From: Hondaea fermentalgiana
Taxonomy: Eukaryota; Sar; Bigyra; Thraustochytrida; Thraustochytriidae
DNA length: 64,000 nt
NCBI GenBank assembly: GCA_014084085.1
Contig: NPFB01000037.1
Coordinates: 39,706 to 103,705 of the forward strand
Direction: 5' to 3'
The position numbers and the translations under genes are program-made. Shown piece after piece: positions 1 to 10,459 of the stretch. Position 1 is the stretch's first letter; the number at the start of each line of letters is the position of its first letter. The notes beneath the pieces were generated by a model. The model had not been told where the DNA came from. It searched no databases and worked only from the letters and a program-made list of their open reading frames with translations.

Positions 1-3000
1 GGTCATGACCAAAACCTTGAGCGGACGAAAGAATTTCAGCAAACGAACCACACGCAAGACGCGCAGCGCCTCGATGGCCCGCAAGACGGCCACATCGACG
101 GGGGCAGAGCTCCACACGAGACTCCAGTCTACCAGGACAAAGAGAACAATCGAAAAGTCGAAGCAATTCGACTTTTGCTTAAAGTACCGACGCGGCCCCA
201 GGCCGAGCAACTTGAGCGCCGCCTCCAGCACGTAAACGGCGCCAAAGGCCCCATCGATAGCCCAAAATACCTTTTCAAAGGCGCTCGAGGCGCTCATGTG
301 CTCTGCCATCATCCATACCGTGTTTGCAACAATGACGGCGTTCACAAAGATGTCAAAGGAGTAACTTGTCACAACGTCGTAGACTCGGCTGCGAAGATGT
401 CCAACGGGGCGAAAGGCCTCCTTTGATGGCTTGAACGGGCGCTTCATGCCTCGCTGGTGGAATTCGAGCCAGGCTCGCTGCGTGGTTGTCATAAATGCGT
501 TGCCCGTGACTTGGTCCGAGGAGTCCAAATAGGTGTTGACGATAACAGCGACAAAGATTTGCAAAACAAAGCATTGCATGGTAAAGAGGAAGACGACATA
601 AAAGATGGATGCCCCATCGTTGGATCCGCGAATCGGCCCGGATCCAATGCTAGTAATGTCTGCGATGGCATACATTGGCTCCATCCATAGCTCGAGCGAG
701 GACGTCTCAAAAAGGACCAGCAGCGAAGATCCAAAGTTGTCAAAGCTGTAGGGCGTCGCCAGCGCATTGGTGCTGTGAATATTGCCGTACGTTGGCAAGG
801 ACCACACGTACTCCACGCCTGCTTCTTCGTTCACCCCGGCGCACAATCGATCATCCGGACACACCGTCGCATCGACGCCGTAGTCAGGATATCGAAAGCA
901 ATCGCGCCCAGATGGCGCGTAATTGCGAACACAACTTGCTGCTGCGGCTGCTGTTGCTGTTGCAGAGTCGGCACTGCTTGTATTGCTATTTGTCATAGAT
1001 TCTGCTGAGAGTGGGCACTCGTAGCAGGCATTGAGGCGGCCTTGAAAGGCAGATGATGCGGAGATGGAAAAGATGGCGAAAAAGTAGAGACAGAGGACCA
1101 TGACTTGGCCGCAGGGGATGATCGCTTTACCAAAGGAGTTGGCAACGATGCGCAAGCCTTCAAAGCGCTGAATTATGCGTAGCGGGCGCAGCACGCGCGC
1201 GATGCGAATCACCTTGACTGCCTCGGTGAATTCGTCTTGAGGCAGGCAGACGTCGAGGATGGAGATCACGAGAATAGCAAAGTCTAGCACATTCCAGGGG
1301 TTTCGAAGATAGGATCCCTTGTGACGCACAAACCCCATTGCCAAAATGCGTAGAATGGCTTCCAAAGCAAAGATGACGGTGATGGCAATGTTCATGGCAA
1401 GCATGCTCTCGGCCGTCGCGACTGCATGCACAGGGCTATCCAGCGCCAGCAAAACGCAGCTCCAAATAATGGTCAGCATGATGAGGGCGTCAAACCACGC
1501 TTGATGGACCAAAACGCCGACGGCGATCCGCAGAGGGTTATCGTAAGGGAGCTGCCCACACAGCGAGGCATAGCGAAAGCCGGGCAGCTTGATGAGCTCC
1601 CTTGGACTCAGATTGTACTTTTTCCGCTGCTGTCGATTCAAAATGTCTTGCAGCGAGGTTTCATGCGGTGGTTTTGCAACCACATCGGGCTCGTCGTCAC
1701 TCGTCTGCGCCCCACTTGAGTTCGAATCAGCACTTGCGCTGCCGCTGGTATTGCTGCTGGCGCTGCTGCTGGCACTTCGGCTGTTCCAAGACGCGAAAGA
1801 CGTCATCATCTGTTTTCGGCGAGCCGAGAGATCGTGTGGATTTATTCCAGAGGCTGACTCAAGGTCAGGGGGACTCGACATGCCGTCGGTCGCAAGTCTT
1901 CGTGACTGCGCAGGGCTTGCGTCCCTGACTTCGACGTTGGCTTTTGTTCGAGTGGCGATGGAACGAGGAGATGCCGTTCTGGAGTTATGTGCCTCGCTGA
2001 GTTCCTTGTGATTTTGCACAAAGGTATCAATCAAAATAGCGAGGAAGAAGTTGAGCACGACAAAGGAGCCAATGGCGACGGAAAGGACAAAGTAAATGGT
2101 CGGTAAATAGCTTCCTGTGCGCTCCACGACCTCAAACATGGCTCCATTCCAGTCTTCGCTCGTGATGACCTGAAAGGTTGTGACAAAGGCCCAAAGAAAA
2201 TTGTCAAAGTTGACACGCGGGGGGCAGTGCCAAACAAAGGTTCCGTTGGCGAGTTCACGGTAAAAGTCGCCCGCCAACTTGGTGCAATCAAAGGCCTCGT
2301 TCGGGACCCAGATTGTGTTTGATGCCGGCTCGCTCACAGCGTCGGGGTAGATAAATGTGCGCACAGGGGTCATTTCCTCAACGATCATATGACCACCAAA
2401 CAAATGAAGGCCTGCGACCGCGAATATGTACAGAATGAGTGCAAGAAAGACCAGAAAGGGCGCCACATGCACCACGGTGCAGTTGAGCGAGGTAAGAATC
2501 TCGTGATAGCCCGGAACGTAGGTATTTGGGCCAAGAATTCGCAAAAACCGTAAGACGCGCAAGGCTGACAGCGAGAGGGACGAAGGGAAAGCGAGCTCAA
2601 TGTAGCCGATGAGAACGACAATGCAGTCAAAGAGGTTGAAGACGCTCTCAAAGTACCTTTGTGCGCCATCGCCTGCGATACGTAGAAGAATCTCCAGCGT
2701 AAAGAAAGCTAGAAAGACAATATTGCTCACCGTCTGAGCGTGCGTGAGCTGCTCAGATTGGCCAAAGTGAAATGTAGCAAGACAAACAGCGTTGGCGCCA
2801 ATGAGAAGAAGGGCCAGGTGTCCGAACCATGCGCGCTCCGTGATGTTGTGCGAAATCCAGAGGCGCGTTTGCGCAAGTCTTCCCCCGCCTTCGACCTTGC
2901 GCATTGAAGAGGAGCTTGCAATATATGAGGCATGGCGAGAATTCGGCTGGCGCTGGACATCACGCGAGCGCCAATGGCGAGAGGAGGCGTTCATTTGCGC

Positions 3001-4984
3001 TTGAACAAGACCGTCGCTGGCATTTTGTTGACAGTCGCGGTCTTCGTGTTCGAGTCTATCTTCTCTTTTGTCTGTATCTTTGCTTTGCAGAGCCGATGCT
3101 GAGGTCAAGCCATCTGCCGATGCAGGCCCTCGAGCCGCCTCGATATCATCGTTCGCTCGTTCCTGCGTCTCGTTGCTCGAAGGGAATGGAGATGGCAACT
3201 CGCTCGCAAACGTACGCTGACCGTCTGTGGACGCATCCTGCAGGTCTCTTAAGGTCGCAAGCTCACTCCTGACGTATTCTTGTTCTGACTCCATGGTTTG
3301 ATAGACGGAGGCCAGAGAGCTGTGCGCATCGAGGAATCGCAAACGGGGCTGATTCAAGCGATCGAGAGCACGTGCATGCCGAATCATTTTCGCTTTGTGA
3401 AGACACATCTCACTTTCGATGCGCTGAAAGTGCGGGCGCCAGAAAGTAGTGTAGTCGAGGGCATGGCGCGCGCGAAGCTCGAGATAGTCCTTTTCAGAAA
3501 CAATGTCGTAGTCCGGATCATCTACGTGCTGTTCGTACGAGAAGATGAGGCGCATCTGGGTAATGGCGAGCTGTTCAGAAAAGGGCCGGGTCGCAAAGGA
3601 ACGCACGGCGGCGCCGCGGCGCTCGAGGTCTGCCACCATGGTCTTGATTTCCGTGTTGGCGCGGTGCATTACGAGCTGCCTCTCTTCGTCTCGTTTGCGC
3701 ACACGCTTGTAGTGGACGCTGAGAACGGCGACCAGGAGATTGACCATAAAGTAGGCGCCAAAGAGAATGAGCAAGAGAAAGTAGATGCCAAGAGCGCGAG
3801 GCCCCGTCTCGAAGAGGCCGAACATGATGTCCGACCAGCCTTCGAGTGTGATGATTTGGAAGACCGTGAAAAGCGAAATGCCAATATTGTCAAACCCTTG
3901 CAGGCCAGCGTGCGGGTTGAAGTCTGTGACGACGCAGACAAGCCCTGCCGGGCACGCTCTGCCGTATCGATCTGGGCGCAGACTACAGTATCTCTCTGTC
4001 TCTTGCGCTGGGACGAGGTAGGCGTTGGCGGTCTCGTCAAAGACAGCACAGTGCTGGCGCAGCTTTCCCTTGAAGAGGGTGACCCCGACCAAGGCAAAAA
4101 TGAGCAGAATGGCCGTGCTGAAGAGCAGCACTTCGCCAAGCTGGCGTCCTGCATTGAGCATGCTTTCCACGAGACTCTGCAGCGCAGGGAATCTGTTCAA
4201 AGCACGCAATGGCCTTAGTACGCGTGCCAGTCGAAGAAGCATGAACAGCGAGGAGGCACTGCCTTGGACAAACAAGGGGACCCAAGCTGCGAGTAAAATA
4301 CAGAGATCGAGGAGATTCCATGCGTCTCGAAAGTACCCTGAGGGTTGCGGGGTGGCGCCCAGTGCGACGAGCTTGACAAAGAACTCGAGCGTAAATGCCG
4401 CCTGGAAGAACCATTCGGCGCGCAAAATGAAGACGTTGATGCTTGAGGGGATCCCGAGGACGCTGTCCACGGGCTGCCAGCATCCGAGCAGAATGGCGCT
4501 CGCCAAGATGAGGGCCAAGACGCCGAGCTCGAAGGCCTTGCTTTGTACGGCTCGAATGCAGGCTTGCCGGACGGAGTTCTCCCGCGTCAGACACCCGAGG
4601 GCGACGGGCGCGAAGGCGAGGGGTCTCCGACTAAAGCCAAAGTTCCCCTCGTACGCGAGGCCGCTGGTGTCCTCGGGCCGCGGGGCGCACACGTCTGCCC
4701 TGGCGCTGCGCCCGTTCTCGTCCTCGCCCTCCTCTTGGCCGTGCCACGCGGGCCCGTCTGGCCGGACGCGGGCTCGGGTCGCGGCGGCGGCCTGCGCCGG
4801 GTCCTCCGCCCCGCGCGCCGCCGCCGAGGGCCGCGGCCTCTTGNNNNNNNNNNNNNNNNNNNNNNNNNNNNNNNNNNNNNNNNNNNNNNNNNNNNNNNNN
4901 NNNNNNNNNNNNNNNNNNNNNNNNNNNNNNNNNNNNNNNNNNNGGCCTCTTGCGCGACGCCGCGGGGGCCGCGTCCGCCAGCAT
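1..4984 (-). CDS. Four-domain voltage-gated calcium-type channel, alpha subunit (3' partial)
   Basis: This is one minus-strand frame that runs off the left edge. It encodes a plasma- or organelle-membrane cation channel with pseudo-tetrameric repeats. Repeat I has its S4 near 4260-4200 (RLARVLRPLRA), repeat II near 2580-2521 (LRVLRFLRIL), repeat III near 1200-1141 (ARVLRPLRII), and the repeat IV S4 lies at about 100-20. S5-pore-S6 of repeat IV and the C-terminus are outside the window. The selectivity positions seen are Glu in all three visible pores: TLEGW (3841-3843), TSEDW (2155-2157) and SLELW (691-693). This fits a Cav-type EEEx filter rather than a DEKA sodium filter. I chose the first in-frame ATG (4984-4982), which lies beyond the N gap and is in frame only if the gap is collapsed at its 9-bp overlap. 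Upstream there is only low-complexity sequence without an ATG. Ion selectivity is inferred; the family is secure. Confidence 0.88.
4844..4943. other. Assembly gap of exactly 100 N, probably spurious
   Basis: The N run is 100 long, the usual placeholder for a gap of unknown size. The base string ggcctcttg ends the left flank (4835-4843) and begins the right flank (4944-4952). Collapsing that overlap leaves the channel reading frame open to an ATG at 4984. The gap may therefore be an unmerged contig overlap. Confidence 0.85.
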
Positions 4985-6247
4985 CGACGGGTCGATCCGG
5001 TCGCCCGGGCGAGGGGGCGAGCGCTCTCTCCTCCGTGCCTCCGCCGCCCCGCGGGCCTGGCTGGCTGGGGCTTTGCCGTCGCCCGGCCGCCGCGCGACAG
5101 CGGCCTCTGCGCCTGCGCCTGCGAGCGACGGGCGCGAACGAAGGGATGAGTGAACGAACGAACGAACTTGATGAACGAACGAACTTGGTTGAAGAAAGGA
5201 GGAACTGGAGGGAGGGAGGCAAGGGACTCGTCGAGGCCCCCTCCCTGTCTGTCTGTCTGACTGTCTGTCTGTCTGACTGTCTGTCTGTCTGACTGTCTGT
5301 CTGTCTCTGTCTCTGCCTCTGTCTCTGTCTGTCTGCGTGGAAGGCGACGGGCGATCGATCGACAGCGACGAGGACGCGCACTCGGACCCCGGGCTGCCGT
5401 AGCCGCAGCGCTGCGTGGGGAGCGGCGGCGAGGACGAGGGGCGGAGCGGCGACAGACGCGTCGTGTCGCGCCTGCCCCCGTCGCGCGGAGGGGCTCGCCC
5501 CGTCGTAGAGTCAAGTTCAAGCGCACGTGCAGTCCAAGTGCGCGAGTCTGCCACAACAGCCGGGTGCACGCGCCGCAAGCTTTTATTCCTGTTACTATAG
5601 TGACGAAAGAAAGGGAGAAAGGCATGAAAGCAAAGCAAAGCAAGGGGGGAAAGGAGCCAAGGAGGCACGTGCACGTGCCCAGCCTCCCTAGGGCTCAGCT
5701 AGGCGGCAGCTACTGCTACTCCAGAGGCGTGGTAGGCAGCGCGGCAGGGCAGGGCGCCTCCCTTGTCAGGTCGGGACGAGTTGGAACCTGCTGCTGCACG
5801 CTGCAGGCAGAAAGTTGAGGCGACACCTGGATCCAATCAAGACTGGTGGGGGCAGCAGCACAGCAGCCAGCCAGACGCCCTGTGGACGCAGACGCAGACG
5901 CGAGTAGTAGCGGCAGCGGCAGCGGCAGCGTGCGGCAAGCAGCAGCAGCCAGGTATAAAATCTTTCATGGAATTTGGTACGCGGAAAGTGCACGACACTC
6001 ACAGCCGGGAAAAGGGGCGGGGACCGCTAAACTTAGTAACTTCGGGCGCGCGCGCGCTTGGTACATCCGAGCGCGTCGCCGCGTCGCGACAGCATGCGCG
6101 TGCGAATACGGGAGGACAAAACCTAGGCCAGTCTTTCCGTTCGGTAGTCCTCTCCTAGACTAGGTCGGCTCGAGTCAACAGGTGAAAGTAAGAAAGAAGG
6201 AAAGAGAGAAATAAGAAAGGTGAACTTGCTTGGTCCTTCCATCCTTT
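4985..6247. other. Intergenic region between two minus-strand genes
   Basis: No convincing gene is present. The part next to the channel gene is pyrimidine-rich simple sequence, probably promoter and 5' leader. It includes a CTGT array and GAAC/AACG tetranucleotide repeats near 5150-5190. A TATA-like tataaaa at 5954-5960 lies on the plus strand, the wrong orientation for either neighbour. The right end should hold the 3' UTR of the sulfotransferase gene. Confidence 0.6.
5245..5334. repeat. CTGT tetranucleotide array
   Basis: Runs of CTGT are broken by a CTGA variant, giving a 16-bp higher-order unit repeated about three times before decaying to CTCTGT and CCTCTGT. It lies about 260 bp upstream of the channel start codon. 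Confidence 0.9.
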
Positions 6248-7744
6248 CTATGCACGGGAAGAAACGTCGACAACCTCGTTGGTGACGGGGTCGAGCTCGC
6301 AGACGGGGAGCGGGGGCGTCATTTCGAGCCGACTTGCCGTGGCCCGCCAAAACTTGCCAATAGGAGCGCAATACTTGCCGCAGCACGGCGTGTCGCAGCC
6401 ACCATTGTTCTTGATGCGACGTTGCAAGAGCGCCTCGAGAGTCCCCGACGAAATCGTCTTGCCACTTGGGAGCTCGAGGTCCAGACCGAGATCGGGTCCA
6501 AGCTCGACGCTGATCCCAAGTGCGGCGGCCTGGCCTCGAAACACTTGCCGGGCGAAATTATACAAAGCAATGTCGAGCTGGTTCGTGGCCTGGAACCATA
6601 CGAGAAACTCGAGCGTCAGCGGCTCTGCTGCAGCGCGGAGCATGGCGTCCTTGATAAAGGTTGAACCTTCGTGGTGAGTTCCCAAGTGAACGGGGTCGAC
6701 CTCGTGCGCAGTCCAATTGAGATCATGAGAAAACATTGCCATCGTCTCGTTGAAATGTTCGAGGATGCCGACGATGGAAAAAGTACTTGCAAGATTGCGC
6801 TTGGCAATCTCAAGGTGGTCAGCGGTGAGAGCACCCCAAGGGACTTTTGCACAAACGGCGCCGCACAAGGCTCGCGTTTGCCAGTTGTCCGGCGAATTTT
6901 TCGCGTAGTATATGCGATGTCGCCCAACAACCTCCGGTTTCAGAGAGACAAACGCCTTGCGCGAGGGCAGCAGCGGGCCGTATAAACAAGTTGCGAGCGT
7001 TTGATTCTTCTTTTGCAATTTCGCGATTTGTGACACAGACATTGCAAAGTTGGACTCCGTGCGGGCAACGGGATTGCGAAGAATCGTCATGTAAAAGAGG
7101 TCCTCTCGATGAAGGATCTCACGCGGCAACATCCACTCGTTGGCCACAAAGCTCTTATTTTGGACGTACAGCTGGTCCACCAGCGCTTCTTGCTTTTCAA
7201 GACTTCCGCTTGCAAGCTCGACCCTCTCTGTAACATTTCGCAAATTGGAGTTTCCGCGAAATGCGCGCTCGCCATGTAATTTCATGAGACCTACCAAGGA
7301 TGTGCCTCCGGCTTTGTGGATGTGCAAAAAGTAGGCAATACGCTGCGCGCCACTGCGCAAGCTCGCTGCAGCAGTCCGCGCGGCTGAACTTGACGCGCGA
7401 ATGAGTTCCAGATCTTGAGCCTGCACCTCTTGCTGAAGCTCTGGCTGTTGAACTGGTAATACAGGTGCCACCCTTTGGGTTGTTTCTTTCTCCTTTTCTT
7501 CATCAATGATCAAGTCTTCGGTAGGATCAATGTCTGCAACATCCTCGGCATAGTCACTCTCCAAGAAACCATCGTGAGAGCTCTGAGCCTCTCCGTGTGG
7601 GTGCTGCACGAAAATATCACTGCGAGAGGGTATCGATTGCACGACAATAGTAAAGACTTGTGTGCGCGTACTGAAGAGCGCTTCGTGCGCAATAAGGCAA
7701 GCGATGGTGAAGCCGAAAAAGACGGTCCACTGAGCAAGTTTCAT
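6248..7744 (-). CDS. Golgi type II membrane sulfotransferase (Sulfotransfer_2-like)
   Basis: The 498-residue product looks like a type II Golgi enzyme. It has a short cytosolic start, one hydrophobic anchor at about residues 5-24, an acidic Glu/Gln-rich stem (about 60-115), then the catalytic domain. HIHKAGGTSL at 141-150 is the 5'-phosphosulfate-binding loop that binds PAPS, and ILRNPVARTESNF at 221-233 is the 3'-phosphate-binding segment. Both are diagnostic of carbohydrate sulfotransferases of the heparan sulfate 2-O/6-O class. Several N-x-S/T sequons suit a lumenal enzyme. The acceptor is unknown; sulfated wall or secreted polysaccharide is my inference. The start is an ATG placed directly before the membrane anchor. 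No close neighbour appears to share the pathway. Confidence 0.87.
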   Translation of the reverse strand: MKLAQWTVFFGFTIACLIAHEALFSTRTQVFTIVVQSIPSRSDIFVQHPHGEAQSSHDGFLESDYAEDVADIDPTEDLIIDEEKEKETTQRVAPVLPVQQPELQQEVQAQDLELIRASSSAARTAAASLRSGAQRIAYFLHIHKAGGTSLVGLMKLHGERAFRGNSNLRNVTERVELASGSLEKQEALVDQLYVQNKSFVANEWMLPREILHREDLFYMTILRNPVARTESNFAMSVSQIAKLQKKNQTLATCLYGPLLPSRKAFVSLKPEVVGRHRIYYAKNSPDNWQTRALCGAVCAKVPWGALTADHLEIAKRNLASTFSIVGILEHFNETMAMFSHDLNWTAHEVDPVHLGTHHEGSTFIKDAMLRAAAEPLTLEFLVWFQATNQLDIALYNFARQVFRGQAAALGISVELGPDLGLDLELPSGKTISSGTLEALLQRRIKNNGGCDTPCCGKYCAPIGKFWRATASRLEMTPPLPVCELDPVTNEVVDVSSRA

Positions 7745-8143
7745 TGCGACACCGGCCGACTGCGCGTCTTCTTTGAGGCACGGAGCTACTCGCTACCTTG
7801 GCCTCGACGGGCTCACGGCATACAGCTCAGCCCTGAAGGAATCGTTTTTGTTTGTCGTGTCCCGGGAGCGCGTCCGGGGTGGTGCTTCAAAAAGCACCTC
7901 TGTGTCGGGTGGACAGAGCAATGTATGGACGAGTGAAAGAAGGGTGTTCTAGCACACGCACACTCTGCCCCTCCTCGTCTCGCCCTCTCTTTGGAGAAGG
8001 CGGCAGTTGTGGCCAAGGACCCTCCCTCCGTCTTGGGACCCCTTCCCCCTCGCTCGCTCCGTCGGCCCGCCCGCCTCGGCCGGCCTCTCTGTCTCAAGGT
8101 TCTGCTCTCTCGCTCACCGTGACGGTCGCACGCGCCTTGTAGC

Positions 8144-8607
8144 CTACTTGTGACGGGCCGACCGTCTCTCCTCCGTGTGCGTGATAGGGAGGAGTGTTGC
8201 TTGGGTGGCGCGTACTTGCGTCCGCGGTTGGTGCACTTGCAGCACGTAAATTCCGACTTCCATCCAGAAAGTCCACTTGGCCGCCACAGTGTCCATTTCG
8301 AGCGTCCGTCCATTCTTCGCCACCCTCGTCACGGAGGGAACGCGGGATCGGAGCACCCCAGCTGCAGCTGACGGTCTCGGACTTGCTCACAGTCAGAGGA
8401 GCGATGTACTTGGCGCGCAGGGCGACGACCTTTTTGAGGGAACCCAGACCAAGCAAAAGCGCGATGGCGCCGAGGCTGCGTACCGTGCTTCGAAAGGCTC
8501 GTTTCGGCCCGAAATTGGACGGACTCGTACGAAAAGACGTTGCTTCGAACGGTCTCAACGAGCTCGCGGCCAATGGCATCTCTAGCCGCCCGGTCCATGG
8601 GGGACAT
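8144..8607 (-). pseudogene. Possible frame-disrupted small gene, unidentified
   Basis: Three overlapping minus-strand segments with GC-biased third positions follow one another in successive frames. The first starts at an ATG (8607, reading MSPMDRAARDAIG). The second, roughly 8515-8340, carries a hydrophobic stretch (AIALLLGLGSLKKVV). The third ends at a stop at 8144. Passing from each segment to the next needs a one-base shift in the same direction. This could be a pseudogene, indel errors in the assembly, or chance open frames in GC-rich DNA. A plus-strand frame here (ATG at 8404, 74 residues) is a rival reading. No family is recognised. Confidence 0.25.
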
Positions 8608-9130
8608 CGCCAAGAGATGAATATATAGGCTCCTGGTAGGACTTGGCTACTCAGACTGTCACTGTGCACTTGCGTGCGCCCTTCGTACGCTTTTTGCCGC
8701 AGTCTCGGAGCTTGGGTCTAACGGCTTTTTTGTTTGTTTGTGGTGCATGATGACATCAACAACTCCATTCCGGGCCATGATTACTGCATATGCGCAGGCA
8801 ATGTCACAGCTTGTACCACTGATTCAGCCCGCCCAATAGGACGAAAGGTAGGAGATGAAGTTGGTGACAAGGAAGAGAAGTGAGGTACCGGTCAATGAGA
8901 ACGCGGTTGCTTCATTAGCTTGCATGACGGCCAGTGGGTGTGTTGGCTTGCTTGTGATTGGATAGTGCATGATGCTGGTGGTAGTTTACAGCGAGTTAGC
9001 AGATAAGCTTGGTGAACGTCCGAAAAAGTTAGGTGAAACCACCAGATTTCCATCGTCCGTCGGCCGTTTGTAACAAGTGCAGATCAAACGTCGCAACGTC
9101 CTGCTTGGCTATGGCCTACTTACAACCTAC

Positions 9131-9356
9131 AAGACCACTTGCTCATGCGGTAAATTTGACCGAGTGCATCTTGTCAGGGACAATGTCTCAACAACAATTT
9201 GAACATCCATCAATCGAAAACCTAATCTCACTAGCGATCTCAGAAGACCGCTTGTTCATGCGGTAAACCTGACCAAGAGCACCTTGTCAGTGGCAATGCC
9301 TCAACAACAGTTCAAAATTCCGTGAATCGAAAACCTAATCTCGCTACCGATCTAGA
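9131..9356. repeat. Imperfect tandem direct repeat, two copies of about 113 bp
   Basis: Copy 1 starts at 9131 (aagaccacttgctcatgcgg) and copy 2 at 9244 (aagaccgcttgttcatgcgg). Shared blocks continue in the same order, including ctcaacaaca and atcgaaaacctaatctc, with scattered substitutions and small indels. It lies just beyond the stop codon of the AT-hook gene, so it may fall in that gene's 3' UTR or terminator. Confidence 0.85.
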
Positions 9357-9381
9357 TAGAGAGCCAACGTCTAATGCATTT

Positions 9382-10428
9382 TTAGCGCTTTTGCTTTTTA
9401 ACAGGCCGCGCAGAAGGACTCGAAGTTGGTATGCCCGTGCTTGCTGGAAGCAACTTGAGCAGCTCCCGAGGAAGCTTGTCGAAGGACGTGAGCTTGGACT
9501 CAAAGTGGAACTCTGCGCATTGGTCCGCGTGCGAGTACGAGATGTAGACAGGGAGCGCCACAACAATATAAGTCGTTGTTGTAATTTTGATGCGACAGGA
9601 ATTGAGGCCGAGTGACTTTTTCAAATCCTTGTAGCTTGTAATGCGCAACGCAAGATTGTGGCGACGATCCTCGTTGCGGATTTGTTCGGCCCAAGCGCGC
9701 TGTTCGGCAGTGGGAAGGAGGTCGCGAAACATCCAATAGAAGTCCTGCACAGGCATGACGTGCTTGTAAGCAATGGTAGCTGGCACGAGTCGGCGCATCA
9801 CCTCCGAAAGCGAGTTGAATTTGAAGCCAGTTGGCGCCAGGAATTTCTTTTTCGATTTGGCAGACGTCTGGTGTTTAATCCAACCCACGGGCAAGATCTG
9901 AAGATCCTCATCTGTGCCAGGATCCTCGTCAGGAACCTTGGCATGGCCAGCTTCCATGCCCTTTTGGAAGCCTTTGCCGATGACACGCTTGTACACCATG
10001 CCCAGCCCACTCACGTCACGACGCTTGGCGTCAATGTCGGGGACACCTTGGCCAACACCAAACGTGGCGCTTCCTTCGAGGTCGGCAATGCGGATGGGCG
10101 GAGGTGCGTCGGGGCTCGCGTCATCGGACCGCGGGGCGTCGGTGTTTGCATCGGCTGTTGTTGTTGCTGTATGTCCGGCCTGTCCAGTCTCCAGGTCGAC
10201 CTTGATACTTTTCTCATGCGCGGCCTTGGCATCGGTCCCGGACCGGGGCCGTTTGAAGGGTGATTGATTGCGCGGCTTGGCCATGAGCTCGGAAAAGCCC
10301 ATCGTAAGAGCTCGACCTTGTGTGGTAAAGTCTTTCGTCTTGCGAGTTAGCTTATCGCGTGATGCCAATGGTGCAAAATACGACATGGGCTCTGCTGTGC
10401 TCGTCTCGTCGTCCTTTTTGCGTTTCTT

Positions 10429-10459
<31 letters not shown>

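Larger units (their letters stand above)
7745..9381. other. Intergenic region, sulfotransferase promoter side
   Basis: The sulfotransferase promoter should lie at the left end. A possible frame-broken small gene (8144-8607) and a two-copy tandem repeat (9131-9356) are listed separately. The TATA-rich string ctatatattc on the minus strand near 8630-8620 is the best TATA candidate. From 8670 to 9130 I see no coding signal. Confidence 0.5.

Noticed and set aside
3298..4218. 306-codon plus-strand frame
   Set aside because: It is antisense to channel repeat I, which has clear S4 and pore motifs in the opposite frame.
4985..5674. Open frames crossing the N gap and extending the channel upstream
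   Set aside because: They start at non-ATG codons and translate the CTGT array into Thr/Asp/Arg/Gln strings, so they are leader sequence.
5954..5960. TATA-like tataaaa on the plus strand
   Set aside because: Both neighbours are on the minus strand and no plus-strand gene follows.
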